Origin: Candidatus Methylomirabilota bacterium
GTDB lineage: Bacteria > Methylomirabilota > Methylomirabilia > Rokubacteriales > CSP1-6
Assembly (NCBI GenBank): GCA_035764725.1
Contig: DASTYT010000047.1
Coordinates: 124,001-188,000 of the forward strand
Reading direction: 5' to 3'
DNA length: 64,000 nucleotides
Below are positions 46,763-56,168 of this stretch, piece after piece; position 1 is the first letter of the stretch, and every line of letters starts with the position of its first letter. Position numbers and translations under genes: made by a program. The notes below the pieces were generated by a model. It saw nothing but the letters and a program-made list of their open reading frames with translations, searched no databases and was not told the DNA's origin.

Positions 46763-47703
46763 GCGGGGGCGTTCCCCGCGAGGTCGCGGACCGTCCGGTC
46801 CAGGGAGGCCGCGTCCTCGACGTTGTGCCCGCGCGCGCCGTCGAGCGTGCGCTTGAGCAGGCCGGCGAGCACGCGCCCGGGGCCGACCTCCACCCACGCA
46901 TCCCCGCCCTCACGGGCGAGCCGGGCGAGACAGTCCGTCCAGCGCACCGGGCTCGCCACCTGCTGCACGAGGAAGGGCTTGACCTCCTCCGCGGTGGTGG
47001 TGACCCCGGCGTCGACGTTGCGCACCACCGGGATGCGCGGCGGCTTCACCGTCACGCCCTCGAGCGCGGCGGCGAGGCGGTCGGCCGCCGGCTTCATGAG
47101 CGCGCAGTGGAAGGGCGCGCTCACCGGCAGCAGCATGCTCTTCTTCCCGCCGCGCTCCGCGGCCACTTTCACCGCGCGCTCGACCGCCCCGCGGTGGCCC
47201 GCGATGACGATCTGGCCCGGCGAGTTGATGTTGGCCACGCCCACCACCTCGCCCTGGGCCGCCTGAGCGCACGCTTCCTCGGCCCCCGCCAGCTCCATCC
47301 CGAGCAGCGCGGCCATCGCGCCCGTGCCCACCGGCACCGCCTCCTGCATGAACTCGCCGCGGCGGCGGACCAGCCGCGCCGCGTCCGCGAAGGCGAGCGC
47401 CCCCGCGACCACCAGGGCCGAGTATTCGCCCAGGCTGTGGCCGGCGGCGAGCGCGGGCGTCACGCCGCGCTCGGCCAGCGCGGCGGCGCCGGCGACGCTG
47501 GCGGTGAGCACCCCGGGCTGGGTGTTCGCGGTGAGGCCGAGATCGGCCTCGGGCCCCTCGAAGCACAGGCGGGAGAGGGAAAAGCCGAGGGCCTCGTCGG
47601 CCTCCGCCCACACGCGGGCGGCGGCGGGCGACGCGGAGGCCAGGTCCTTGCCCATGCCGACGGACTGCGAGCCCTGGCCGGGAAACAGGAAGACCGTGGT
47701 CAC
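46759..47703 (-). CDS. fabD: Malonyl-CoA:ACP transacylase
   Basis: A 314-residue acyltransferase starting with GTG. The N-terminal FLFPGQGSQSVGMG, active-site GHSLGEYSAL (Ser) and SAPFHCALM (His) are diagnostic. It loads malonate onto ACP. It lies 7 bases after fabH and overlaps fabG. Confidence 0.96.
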   Translation of the reverse strand: MTTVFLFPGQGSQSVGMGKDLASASPAAARVWAEADEALGFSLSRLCFEGPEADLGLTANTQPGVLTASVAGAAALAERGVTPALAAGHSLGEYSALVVAGALAFADAARLVRRRGEFMQEAVPVGTGAMAALLGMELAGAEEACAQAAQGEVVGVANINSPGQIVIAGHRGAVERAVKVAAERGGKKSMLLPVSAPFHCALMKPAADRLAAALEGVTVKPPRIPVVRNVDAGVTTTAEEVKPFLVQQVASPVRWTDCLARLAREGGDAWVEVGPGRVLAGLLKRTLDGARGHNVEDAASLDRTVRDLAGNAPA

Positions 47704-47710
47704 GGGCGGG

Positions 47711-48691
47711 TTACCAGCGCACGAGGGCGGCGCCCCACGTGAAGCCGCCGCCGAACGCGGCGAGGAGCACGAGGTCGCCGGTATTGAGGCGCTTGGCCGA
47801 CCACGCCTCCTCCATCGCCACGTAGACCGACGCCGCGCCGGTGTTGCCGTAGCGGTCCACGTTGATCACGACCTTCTCCATTGGCACCTTGAGACGCTTC
47901 ACCGCCGCTTCGATGATGCGGAGGTTGGCTTGGTGGGGGATGAAGAGGTCGAGGTCCTCGGCGGTGAACCCGTTGCGAGTGAGGATGCGCTCGGCCGCCT
48001 CGCCGAACATGCGCACCGCCACCTTGAACACCTCGTTGCCCTTCATCTTGGCGTAGTGCATCCGCTGCGCCACGGTCTCGTGGGTGGCGGGGTTCCGCGA
48101 GCCGCCGCCGGGCTGATAGAGCAGCTCCCAGTAGCGGCCGTCGGAGTAGAGATCGGTGTCGATGATGCCGGACTCGCCCTCCACCGCGCGAAGCACCGCG
48201 GCCCCCGCCGCGTCGGCAAGGAGGATGCACGTGCCGCGATCGGTGTAGTCGGTGATGCGGGAGAGGCACTCCGCGCCCACGCAGAGCACCGTGCGGTACT
48301 TCCCGGTCTGGACGTACTGGGCACCCACCGAGAGGCTGTACACCGAGCCCGCACAGGCGGCGTAGAGGTCCACCGAGCCGGCGTTGCGGCAGCCCAGGCG
48401 GTGCTGGACGAGATTGGCCGTCGTGGGAAACGCCATATCGCCGGTGGTGGTGCCGACGACAATGAAGTCGATCTCCCGGGGCTCGACCCCGGCGCGCTCC
48501 ATCGCCTGCTGCGCCGCGCGGAGCGCGAGGTCGGAGGTGGCCTCGTTCTCGGCGGCGATGCGGCGCTCGCGGATGCCGGTGCGCTGGACGATCCACTCGT
48601 CCGAGGTCTCCACCATCTTCTCCAGCTCGGCATTGGTGAGGACCCGCTGGGGAGCGTAGGCGCCCACACCCACGATCTTGGCGCGCTTCAT
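47711..48691 (-). CDS. fabH: Beta-ketoacyl-ACP synthase III
   Basis: A 326-residue initiating condensing enzyme. The catalytic Cys is in AACAGSVYSL (Cys 113), the His in FIPHQANLRIIEA and the Asn in YGNTGAASVYVAM. It condenses acetyl-CoA (or a branched starter) with malonyl-ACP. Its start overlaps the plsX stop by four bases. Confidence 0.96.
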   Translation of the reverse strand: MKRAKIVGVGAYAPQRVLTNAELEKMVETSDEWIVQRTGIRERRIAAENEATSDLALRAAQQAMERAGVEPREIDFIVVGTTTGDMAFPTTANLVQHRLGCRNAGSVDLYAACAGSVYSLSVGAQYVQTGKYRTVLCVGAECLSRITDYTDRGTCILLADAAGAAVLRAVEGESGIIDTDLYSDGRYWELLYQPGGGSRNPATHETVAQRMHYAKMKGNEVFKVAVRMFGEAAERILTRNGFTAEDLDLFIPHQANLRIIEAAVKRLKVPMEKVVINVDRYGNTGAASVYVAMEEAWSAKRLNTGDLVLLAAFGGGFTWGAALVRW

Positions 48692-49713
48692 TCACGTCCT
48701 CCCTCGCGCCCCTCGGCAAGCACCGATTCGGCCTCGAGCGCGGTCTTGATGTGGTCGTTCACGTTGTTGCGCACCCATTCCGTGGCCACGCGCAGCGCGT
48801 TCTTGATCGCCTTCACCGGTGAGGCGCCGTGGCAGATGATCGACGCGCCGTTGATGCCGAGGAGCGGCGCTCCGCCCATCTCCGTGTAGTCCACCCGCCG
48901 CTTCATGCGCGCGAACGCGCGTTGGGCCAGCACCGCGCCCGCCTTCGACAGCACGTCGCGCGTGAGCTCCTCGCGGATCATCGAGGTGAGCATCTCGGCG
49001 AGGCTCTCGGACACCTTGAGGCATACGTTGCCGGTGAAGCCGTCGGTGACCACGACGTCGCAGCGGCCGTTGTAGATGTCGCGCCCCTCGATGTTGCCGA
49101 CGAAGTTGAGGGACGAGCCCCGGAGGCTCTCGAATGTGTCCTTGACCAGCTCGTTGCCCTTCCCTTCCTCCTCGCCCACGGAGAGGAGGCCCACGCGGGG
49201 ATTGTCCTTGCCGATGATGTCCCGCGAGTACACGTGGCCCATCACCGCGAACTGGAAGAGGTGGCGTGGCTTGGGGTCGACGTTGGCGCCCGCGTCGATG
49301 AGCACGGTGAAGCCAGCCAGACTCGGCAGCGCGGTGGCGATGGCGGGCCGCTCGACGCCGGGGAGGAGCCCGAGCACGAACATGCCGATGGCCATCGCGG
49401 CCCCCGTGTTCCCCGCGGAGACGAGCGCCTGGCACTCGCCGTCCTTGACGAGGTCGGCAGCCACGCGCAGCGACGAGTCGCGCTTGCGGCGCAGCGCCTG
49501 GGAGGGCGCCTCCGCCATGCCCACGACCTGGGTCGCGTGGCGGATAGACAGGGGAAGGTCCTGCGCCTTCAGGCGGAGGATCTCGCGCTCGATGGCCGCC
49601 TTGTCGCCGACCAGCACCGAGGCGATCTCATGCTCGCGAGCCGCGACGACGGCGCCCTCCACCACCACCGCGGGCCCGAAGTCGCCTCCCATCGCATCGA
49701 GCGCGATCTTCAT
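48688..49713 (-). CDS. plsX: Phosphate acyltransferase PlsX
   Basis: A 341-residue enzyme converting acyl-ACP to acyl-phosphate for phospholipid synthesis. The N-terminal MKIALDAMGGDFGP, VSAGNTGAAMA, LIDAGANVDPKP and GFTGNVCLKVSE are typical. It is placed between rpmF and fabH as in many bacteria. Confidence 0.97.
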   Translation of the reverse strand: MKIALDAMGGDFGPAVVVEGAVVAAREHEIASVLVGDKAAIEREILRLKAQDLPLSIRHATQVVGMAEAPSQALRRKRDSSLRVAADLVKDGECQALVSAGNTGAAMAIGMFVLGLLPGVERPAIATALPSLAGFTVLIDAGANVDPKPRHLFQFAVMGHVYSRDIIGKDNPRVGLLSVGEEEGKGNELVKDTFESLRGSSLNFVGNIEGRDIYNGRCDVVVTDGFTGNVCLKVSESLAEMLTSMIREELTRDVLSKAGAVLAQRAFARMKRRVDYTEMGGAPLLGINGASIICHGASPVKAIKNALRVATEWVRNNVNDHIKTALEAESVLAEGREGGRE

Positions 49714-49734
49714 GGGAGCAGGAGGAATGGGGCG

Positions 49735-49917
49735 CTACTCGCCCTCGACGGTTAGGACCTCGCGCCCCTTGTAGAAGCCGCAGTGCGGGCAGATCTGGTG
49801 CGGCAGCTTCGTCTCGCGGCACTGGGGGCAGATGGACCGTGTGGGCGTGGCCATCTTGTAGTGCGTGCGGCGCTTACGGCCGCGGGTCCGGGAATGACGT
49901 CGTTTGGGCAGCGGCAT
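49735..49917 (-). CDS. rpmF: Ribosomal protein bL32
   Basis: A 60-residue basic protein with the bL32 start MPLPKRRHSRTRGRKRRTH and a zinc-ribbon pattern CPQC ... CPHC followed by GFYKGREV. All four zinc ligands are present (the C+ type). It lies between the YceD-like gene and plsX, the standard order. Confidence 0.97.
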   Translation of the reverse strand: MPLPKRRHSRTRGRKRRTHYKMATPTRSICPQCRETKLPHQICPHCGFYKGREVLTVEGE

Positions 49918-49929
49918 CGGCGTGGGCTC

Positions 49930-50442
49930 CTATCGTGAGAGTCGGTCCGCCAGGCCCTTCAGCGGCGCCCAGCGCGCATCGGTCCCGCGCTCGGGGCAGC
50001 CGCAGGCCGTGACGTTTCGGTTGGCGCCGCACACCGGGCACAGTCCCCGGCAATCCTCGCGGCAGAGTGGCTTCATGGGCAGCGCCAGGCTTGTTTCCGT
50101 CTCCACCAGGGCTCCCAGGTCCAGTTGATCGTGCATGTACACGTCGGTCTCGAGATCGTCGGAGCCGAGCTCACGCTCCTCGGCGCGGCCCGGCGGCGCG
50201 GGGAGAAAGCGGGCCTCGACCTCCGGCGCCACCTCCGTCGCGAACGGCTCGAGGCACCGGCCACAGACCTGGGGCACCCGCGCTCTCAGCCTACCCCGGA
50301 CGAAGACCGCATCCCCGTCCCTTTCGACGAGCAGGTCCACGCCGGACAGGGTCCAGGCTGGATCCGCGAAGGGCTGGCCCAGGGAGTCCGGTCCCTCGAT
50401 CCGGAGACCCTCGTCGGGAATCTCCGAGACCCGGACGATCAT
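49930..50442 (-). CDS. YceD/DUF177 family protein
   Basis: A 170-residue protein of the family that usually precedes rpmF and is linked to 23S rRNA or ribosome metabolism. Cys pairs CGRCLEPF and CREDCRGLCPVCGANRN are characteristic. The ATG at 50442 was chosen since a longer frame upstream crosses the promoter. It is the first gene of the fab run. Confidence 0.9.
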   Translation of the reverse strand: MIVRVSEIPDEGLRIEGPDSLGQPFADPAWTLSGVDLLVERDGDAVFVRGRLRARVPQVCGRCLEPFATEVAPEVEARFLPAPPGRAEERELGSDDLETDVYMHDQLDLGALVETETSLALPMKPLCREDCRGLCPVCGANRNVTACGCPERGTDARWAPLKGLADRLSR

Positions 50443-50497
50443 GTCGACAACCTCGGTTAAAGATTCAAGAAACAAGGCGCTTTTCAACAACCGCGCC

Positions 50498-50526
50498 AGT
50501 ATAGACACGCCGGAAAGGGCTGTCAA
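50498..50526 (-). promoter_or_regulatory. Sigma-70-type promoter for the yceD-rpmF-plsX-fab run
   Basis: TTGACA (50526-50521 on the minus strand) and TATACT (50503-50498) are separated by exactly 17 bases. Five of six -10 bases and all -35 bases match consensus. The start point would be near 50491, giving a leader of about 49 bases before the yceD ATG. Confidence 0.8.
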
Positions 50527-50553
50527 CCCAAAACCCCCGGGGGGCTGCTCAAC

Positions 50554-50582
50554 TTGACGACCCTGGGGGCCGCTGTTAGCAT
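50554..50582 (+). promoter_or_regulatory. Candidate sigma-70-type promoter for htpX
   Basis: TTGACG (50554-50559), a 17-base spacer and TAGCAT (50577-50582) precede the htpX ATG at 50605 with GGAGG at 50591-50595. The -35 matches five of six, the -10 four of six. The start point would be near 50589, giving a short leader. It diverges from the fab promoter; a GC palindrome (CCCCCGGGGG) lies between them. Confidence 0.55.
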
Positions 50583-50604
50583 TCCCAGCGGGAGGACCAC
50601 CCAC

Positions 50605-51459
50605 ATGGGAAATGTGCTTAAAACCGGATTTCTTCTGGCCGTTCTGACCTGCCTCGTGGTCCTCGTAGGCCAGGCGATCGGGGGCCAGCAGGGCATGCTA
50701 ATCGCGCTGGTCATGGCACTGGTCATGAATTTCGTCAGTTACTGGTTCTCGGACAAGATGGTTCTGGCCATGTACCGGGCTCAGCCCGTGGACGAGGCGG
50801 CGGCGCCGGAGCTCTACGGCGTGGTCCGGGGCCTCGCCACCCGGGCCCAGGTGCCGATGCCCAAGGTCTACATCATCCCCACGGATACCCCGAACGCCTT
50901 CGCCACCGGGCGCAATCCCGAGCATGCGGCGGTCGCGGTCACCGAGGGGATCATGCGCATCCTCAACCGCGAGGAGCTCGAGGGCGTCATCGCGCACGAG
51001 CTGTCGCACGTGAAGAATCGCGACACGCTGATCATGACCATCGCGGCCACCATGGCGGGCGCCATCACCTATCTCGCCCACATGGCGCAGTTCGCGGCCA
51101 TCTTCGGCGGCTCGCGCCGCGACAGCGACGAGCGCGGCGGCGGGGTGTTCGGCGCCCTCGCCCTGGCGATCCTCGCTCCCATTGCCGCGATGCTGGTGCA
51201 GCTGGCGATCTCCCGCGCCCGTGAGTTCCACGCCGACGCCACTGGGGCCCGGATCGCCGGCAAGCCCTTTGGGCTCGCCTCGGCCCTGGAGAAGCTCGAT
51301 CAGGCGTCCAAGGCGCTCCCGATGGATGCCACGCCGGCCACCGCGCATCTGTTCATCGTGAATCCGCTGAGCGGCAGCATGCTGCGCAGTCTGTTCTCCA
51401 CGCACCCGTCCACGGAAGAGCGCGTCGCGCGCCTGCGCGCCATGGCGCTCACCCGCTGA
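50605..51459 (+). CDS. htpX: M48 family membrane zinc metalloprotease HtpX
   Basis: A 284-residue membrane protease with two N-terminal helices, the zinc motif [14 protein letters not shown], a further hydrophobic pair and the third ligand in [11 protein letters not shown]. It degrades misfolded membrane proteins. The ATG at 50605 follows GGAGG; an earlier in-frame start would overlap the promoter. Confidence 0.94.
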   Translation: MGNVLKTGFLLAVLTCLVVLVGQAIGGQQGMLIALVMALVMNFVSYWFSDKMVLAMYRAQPVDEAAAPELYGVVRGLATRAQVPMPKVYIIPTDTPNAFATGRNPEHAAVAVTEGIMRILNREELEGVIAHELSHVKNRDTLIMTIAATMAGAITYLAHMAQFAAIFGGSRRDSDERGGGVFGALALAILAPIAAMLVQLAISRAREFHADATGARIAGKPFGLASALEKLDQASKALPMDATPATAHLFIVNPLSGSMLRSLFSTHPSTEERVARLRAMALTR

Positions 51460-51481
51460 CCACGCTTCCCTCGGCCGTCAG

Positions 51482-51509
51482 GGGGGGAGACAACCTGCCG
51501 TCTCCCCCC
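51482..51509 (+). terminator. Hairpin after htpX
   Basis: A 10-bp perfect stem GGGGGGAGAC/GTCTCCCCCC with an eight-base loop begins 22 bases after the htpX stop. It is followed by TCGTGCTCTC, with few T residues, so termination strength is uncertain. It separates htpX from the ccm operon. Confidence 0.55.
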
Positions 51510-51561
51510 TCGTGCTCTCGCCGGCCGCGCCCGATGATGGTCTGGCAATGATGCCTTCGCG

Positions 51562-52266
51562 ATGATCGCGGCCACCGGCCTCAGAAAAACCTTCGGGGCC
51601 ACCCTGGTGCTCGAGGATGTCATCCTGGACGTGCCCGCCGGACAGTGCCTGGCCGTACTCGGGCCCAACGGGGCGGGCAAGACCACGCTGCTCCGCATCC
51701 TCGCCACGCTGGCGCGGCCCAGCGCGGGCACGCTCCGCATCGATGGGGTGGATGCGCTGCGCGAGCCCGACGCGGTGCGCGCGCGCATCGGCATGGTCGC
51801 CCACGGCTCCCACGTCTACGAGGACCTCACCGCGCTGGAGAACCTCCGCTTCTGGGCGGCGATGGGCGGGCTCGACGCGAGCCCCGCGCGCCTTCGCGAG
51901 CGGCTCCAGGCGGTGGAGCTGGACACCGTCGCCGACGAGCGCGCGCGCACGTTCTCCGCGGGCATGAAGCGGCGGCTGGGCCTCGCGCGCGTCACCCTGG
52001 GGCAGCCGCGCCTGCTCCTCCTGGACGAGCCGTTCAACGGGCTCGACCGCCGGGGCCAGAAATGGCTGGGCGAGTTCTTGCTCGCCTTCAAGGCGGGCGG
52101 CGGCACCATCGTCCTGGCGACCCACGGCTTCGCGAGCGCCCTCGCCGTGGCCGACCGGGCGGCGATTCTCGTGGGCGGCCGGATCGCGCTGGACCGGGCC
52201 GCGGCGGGGCTCGAGCGCGAGGCGCTGCACCGTCTCTACGATGACCTGATCGAGGCCGAGCGATGA
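51562..52266 (+). CDS. ccmA: Heme exporter ATP-binding protein CcmA
   Basis: A 234-residue ABC ATPase with Walker A GPNGAGKTTLL, signature FSAGMKRR, Walker B LLLLDEPFNGLD and H-loop LATHGF. It heads the ccm cluster and overlaps ccmB by four bases. CcmA drives release of holo-CcmE from the CcmC complex in cytochrome c maturation. Confidence 0.92.
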   Translation: MIAATGLRKTFGATLVLEDVILDVPAGQCLAVLGPNGAGKTTLLRILATLARPSAGTLRIDGVDALREPDAVRARIGMVAHGSHVYEDLTALENLRFWAAMGGLDASPARLRERLQAVELDTVADERARTFSAGMKRRLGLARVTLGQPRLLLLDEPFNGLDRRGQKWLGEFLLAFKAGGGTIVLATHGFASALAVADRAAILVGGRIALDRAAAGLEREALHRLYDDLIEAER

Positions 52267-52943
52267 GCGGGTACGCGCGGCGGGTGGGCATCGTGCTCTG
52301 GAAGGATCTCCTCGTCGAGCGGCGCACCAAGGAGAGCCTGAACGCGCTCCTCTTCTTCGGGTTGCTGCTCCTCTTCCTCTTCCAGTTCTCGCTGGGGCCG
52401 GACCGCGCGCAGGTCGAATCCGTTCTGCCCGGCTTGCTCTGGCTGGGCTTCGTCCTCGCGGGGCTGCTCGGACTGGGGCGGAGCTTCCTCGCCGAGCGCG
52501 ACAACGACTGCTGGGAGGGCCTGCTCCTCACGCCGGGGGACAAGTCCGCCATCTATCTCGGCAAGCTCGCGGCCAACCTGTGCGTGATGGGCGCGGTGGA
52601 GCTGGTAATCCTGGCCCTGTTCGGCCTCTTCTTCGACGTGGATCTCAGCCGGGCGCTGCCGGGGCTCGCGGTGGTGCTGCCGCTCGGCACGCTGGGGCTC
52701 GCCACGGTGGGCACGCTCTTCGCCGCCGTCACCGCCCAGGTCCGGGCCCGCGAGCTGCTCTTCCCGGTCCTGCTGCTGCCGGTGCAGGTGCCGGTGTTGC
52801 TGGCCACCGTCAGCGCCACCCAGGTCGCGCTCGCCGGCCAGCCGCTGGCCGACGCGCGCGCGTGGCTTCAGCTCCTCGCCGCCGCTGATCTCGTGTACCT
52901 CGTGATCGGGCTGCTCACCTTCGAGTTCGTGCTGGAGGTTTGA
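52263..52943 (+). CDS. ccmB: Heme exporter protein CcmB
   Basis: A 226-residue membrane protein with six hydrophobic segments. The N-terminal VLWKDLLVERRTKESLNALLFF and DNDCWEGLLLTPGDKSAIYLGK are typical of CcmB. It is the permease partner of CcmA. Confidence 0.92.
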   Translation: MSGYARRVGIVLWKDLLVERRTKESLNALLFFGLLLLFLFQFSLGPDRAQVESVLPGLLWLGFVLAGLLGLGRSFLAERDNDCWEGLLLTPGDKSAIYLGKLAANLCVMGAVELVILALFGLFFDVDLSRALPGLAVVLPLGTLGLATVGTLFAAVTAQVRARELLFPVLLLPVQVPVLLATVSATQVALAGQPLADARAWLQLLAAADLVYLVIGLLTFEFVLEV

Positions 52944-53623
52944 TGCCCCACCGTCCCCTCGTGCGCGCCCTCGGCTGGCTGGCGCTGCTCGCGCTGCTCG
53001 CCGGGCTGAGCATGGCCTTCGGCTACGCCCCGCGCGAAGCCGTGCAGGGCAACGTGCAGCGGATCATGTACGTGCACGTGCCGGCGGTGCTGACCGCCTA
53101 CCTGGCGTTCGGGCTCGTGCTGATCGGCAGCATCGGCTACCTCGCGACCGCCCGGATGGGCTGGGACCGGCTCGCCGCCGCTGCCGCGGAGCTGGGCGTG
53201 CTTTTCACGGGCATCACGATCGCGTCCGGCTCGATCTGGGGCAAGCCGACCTGGGGCACCTGGTGGACGTGGGACGCGCGGCTCACCTCGACGGCGATCC
53301 TCTTCCTCGTGTACGTGGGCTACCTCCTGCTGCGCGCGACGGTGGAGGAGCCGGAGCGGCGCGGCCGCTTCGCCGCGGTGGTGGGCATCGTGGGCGCCGC
53401 CAACATCCCCATCGTCCACTTCTCGGTGAAGTGGTGGCGGGCTCTGCATCAGCCGTCGACGATACTGGGTCCCGAGCCTTCGCCCATCGCCGCGCCGATC
53501 GCGCTCGCCCTGCTCGTGAACTGGGTGGCCTTCACCCTCCTCTTCGCGTACTTCCTCACCCGCCGCGTCGAGATCGCCCGGCTGGAGGACGCCGCGCTCC
53601 AGGGAGCCGTCCGTGCCCGATAA
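52943..53623 (+). CDS. ccmC: Cytochrome c assembly protein CcmC
   Basis: A 226-residue membrane protein of the heme-handling family. The tryptophan-rich motif WGTWWTWDARLTS and flanking His residues (YVHVPAVL and IVHFSVKWWRALHQPS) are present. The ATG at 52943 shares a base with the ccmB stop (TGATG). It loads heme onto CcmE. Confidence 0.94.
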   Translation: MPHRPLVRALGWLALLALLAGLSMAFGYAPREAVQGNVQRIMYVHVPAVLTAYLAFGLVLIGSIGYLATARMGWDRLAAAAAELGVLFTGITIASGSIWGKPTWGTWWTWDARLTSTAILFLVYVGYLLLRATVEEPERRGRFAAVVGIVGAANIPIVHFSVKWWRALHQPSTILGPEPSPIAAPIALALLVNWVAFTLLFAYFLTRRVEIARLEDAALQGAVRAR

Positions 53624-53627
53624 GGTG

Positions 53628-53759
53628 ATGCCCGACCACTGGGGATACGTGCTGGCCGCGTACGGCCTCGCCGCCGCCGCGCTGCTCGGCTACTGGCGCC
53701 ATCTCCTGCGCCGCGCCCGCGGCCTCGTCGCGCGCCGGGCCGGCAGACCGACGGCATGA
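53628..53759 (+). CDS. ccmD: Heme exporter small subunit CcmD
   Basis: A 43-residue protein, too short for most gene callers. It has the family start HWGYVLAAYGLAAAALLGYW, one transmembrane helix, then a basic cytosolic tail. Its stop overlaps the ccmE ATG (ATGA). A GTG five codons upstream (53613) with AGGGAG before it is an alternative start. It stabilises the CcmABC-CcmE complex. Confidence 0.85.
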   Translation: MPDHWGYVLAAYGLAAAALLGYWRHLLRRARGLVARRAGRPTA

Positions 53760-54208
53760 AGCGCCGCGCGAAATTCCTCGCCGGGGGGGCCGTGATCCTG
53801 GCCGCGCTCGTCTATCTCGTCTACGCCGGGGTGAGCCAGTCCGTCGTCTACTTCGTGACGCCGGCGGAGCTGCTTGCCGCGCCGGCCGCGGGGAAGACCT
53901 ATCGGCTGGGCGGCATGGTGCAGCCGGGCAGCCTCGTGTGGCAGCCGCGCACGCTCGACCTCCGCTTCACGCTGTCCGACGGAAAGGCCACGGTGCCGGT
54001 GCGCCACAAGGGCACCCCGCCCGATCTCTTCGCCGAGGGGCGCGGCGCCGTGGTCGAGGGCGCATGGAGCGGCGAGGGCTACTTCAAGGCGACGACCATC
54101 CTCGCCAAGCACTCCGAGGAGTACAAGGCGCCGCACGACCCCTCCCAGACCGGCTACAAGGAGCTCCTGAAGACGCTCCGCGGCGACCAGGCGTCGCAGC
54201 CCCGATGA
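53756..54208 (+). CDS. ccmE: Heme chaperone CcmE
   Basis: A 150-residue periplasmic chaperone with one N-terminal anchor helix and a beta-barrel domain. The heme-binding His is in TTILAKHSEEY (His 119) with the conserved Tyr four residues on. It receives heme from CcmC and passes it to CcmF. Confidence 0.95.
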   Translation: MKRRAKFLAGGAVILAALVYLVYAGVSQSVVYFVTPAELLAAPAAGKTYRLGGMVQPGSLVWQPRTLDLRFTLSDGKATVPVRHKGTPPDLFAEGRGAVVEGAWSGEGYFKATTILAKHSEEYKAPHDPSQTGYKELLKTLRGDQASQPR

Positions 54209-54212
54209 GCCC

Positions 54213-56168
54213 ATGCTGATCGGCGCGCCGGAGATCGGCTACGCCCTCACGGTGGTGGCGCTGGGGCTCGCCCTCTGGGGTGGCGCCGCCGCAGTCACCG
54301 CCGCGCGCGGCGGTCGGCCCGCGCTGCTCGCTTCCGCGGAGCGCGCCGCGGTGGGCGTGTGGGCGCTCGTAACCGGCTGCATGCTCGTGCTCGTCCACGC
54401 GTTCCTGACCTTCGACTTCTCGATCCGCTACGTGGCGGCCAACACCAATCGCGGCACGCCGTTCTACTACCGCATCACCGCGCTGTGGGGCGCGCTGGAA
54501 GGCTCGATCATCCTGTGGGCCTGGCTGCTCGGCCTCTACATGCTCATCGTGGTGATCCGCTACCGCCGGCGGCAACCCGAGCTCTACCCGTGGGTGCTCA
54601 CCGTCATGCTCGCGATCCTCGCCTTCTTCCTCCTGGTGATGACGGTGCCGGCGCCGCCCTTCGAGCGCCTGTCGCCGGTGCCGCCGGACGGACGCGGCCT
54701 GAATCCGCTGCTCGAGGACTCGGGCATGATCACGCACCCGGTGGCGCTCTATCTCGGCTTCACCGGCTTCACCGTGCCCTTCGCGTTCGCCATGGCCGCC
54801 CTCGCCCTGGGTCGCACCGGCGAGGAGTGGATCACGATCACGCGGCGCTGGACCATCATCGCCTGGTATTTCCTCTCCCTCGGCCTGCTGATCGGAGGCT
54901 GGTGGAGCTATCACGTGCTCGGGTGGGGCGGGTACTGGGCGTGGGATCCGGTGGAGAACGCCGCCTTCATGCCGTGGCTCACCGGCACCGCGTTCCTGCA
55001 CTCGGTGATGATCCAGGAGCGGCGCCGCATGCTGAAGCTCTGGAACCTCACGCTCATCATCCTCACGTTCGGGCTCACGCTCTTCGGCACGTTCCTCACG
55101 CGCTCCGGAATCATCGGCTCGGTGCACGCGTTTACCCAGGGCTCGATCGGCGCGTTCTTCCTGACCTTCCTCGCCCTCGTGCTCCTCACCTCCTTCTCGC
55201 TGCTGGCGTGGCGCATGGACCGCCTCAAGGGACAAGGCGAGCTCGACTCCATCGTGTCGCGCGAGTCCGTGTTCCTGCTGAACAACGTCTTTCTCGTCGC
55301 CGCGAGCTTCGCGGTGTTCTTCGGCACGATCTTCCCGCTCCTCTACGAGGCGGTGTGGCAGGAGAAGGTCAGCGTGGGCGGGCCGTACTTCAACACCATC
55401 AACATCCCGCTGTTCCTGGGCCTCCTGTTCCTGATGGGCGTGGGGCCCCTCATCGCGTGGCGGCGCGCCTCGATGGAGAGCCTGCGACGGAATTTCCTCA
55501 AGCCGGTGCTCGCCGGCGTCGTCGCGGCCGCCCTCCTGCGCGTGATCGGCATCGGCAACGCGCTCGTGCTGCTGGCCGCGGGACTCGTGGTCTTCGTCGC
55601 CGGGACCATGGCGCTCGACTTCTGGCGGGCGGCCCGGGCACGCCGGCGCACTGGGGACGGCTGGCGCGCCGCCACCTTCGGGCTGCTCCTGCGCCAGAAC
55701 CGGCGCTACGGCGGCTTCGTCGTGCACCTGGGCATCCTCGTTGTCGCTCTCGGCGTCGCCGGCTCGCAGGCCTGGTCGCTCCAGACCGAGGCCACGCTCG
55801 CGAAGGGCGAGAGCGTCGAGCTGGGCGGCTATCGGGTGCGCTTCGACGGCGTCGACGCCAGCGAGGAGTCGAATCACGCCAAGGTAACGGGCACGTTCAG
55901 CGTCACTCACGGCGCGCGGCCCGTCGACGTGCTCCAGCCGGCCAAGAAGTTCTACCCGCAGGAGCAGACACCGATCGCCTACGTGGACTACCGCCTCGGC
56001 TTTTTCGAGGACGTCTACCTCGTCCTGGGCGACTTCGCCCGCGACGGCTCGCACGCCACCATCAAGGTGCAGGTCAACCGCATGGTGTCGTGGCTCTGGC
56101 TGGGCGGGCTGGTGCTGACCCTCGGCACCGTGCTCGCGGTGCTGCCCGATCGGCGGAGGCCCGCATGA
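54213..56168 (+). CDS. ccmF: Heme lyase CcmF
   Basis: A 651-residue membrane protein with about 14-15 helices. The tryptophan-rich motif WGGYWAWDPVENAAFMPW and the periplasmic domain near the C-terminus are typical. It attaches heme to apocytochrome c with CcmH. Its stop overlaps the ccmG start. Confidence 0.95.
   Translation: MLIGAPEIGYALTVVALGLALWGGAAAVTAARGGRPALLASAERAAVGVWALVTGCMLVLVHAFLTFDFSIRYVAANTNRGTPFYYRITALWGALEGSIILWAWLLGLYMLIVVIRYRRRQPELYPWVLTVMLAILAFFLLVMTVPAPPFERLSPVPPDGRGLNPLLEDSGMITHPVALYLGFTGFTVPFAFAMAALALGRTGEEWITITRRWTIIAWYFLSLGLLIGGWWSYHVLGWGGYWAWDPVENAAFMPWLTGTAFLHSVMIQERRRMLKLWNLTLIILTFGLTLFGTFLTRSGIIGSVHAFTQGSIGAFFLTFLALVLLTSFSLLAWRMDRLKGQGELDSIVSRESVFLLNNVFLVAASFAVFFGTIFPLLYEAVWQEKVSVGGPYFNTINIPLFLGLLFLMGVGPLIAWRRASMESLRRNFLKPVLAGVVAAALLRVIGIGNALVLLAAGLVVFVAGTMALDFWRAARARRRTGDGWRAATFGLLLRQNRRYGGFVVHLGILVVALGVAGSQAWSLQTEATLAKGESVELGGYRVRFDGVDASEESNHAKVTGTFSVTHGARPVDVLQPAKKFYPQEQTPIAYVDYRLGFFEDVYLVLGDFARDGSHATIKVQVNRMVSWLWLGGLVLTLGTVLAVLPDRRRPA

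Noticed and set aside
54084..56054. Minus-strand frame (656 codons) opposite ccmF
   Set aside because: Shadow of a well-recognised ccmF gene; Glu/Arg/His-rich low-complexity translation.
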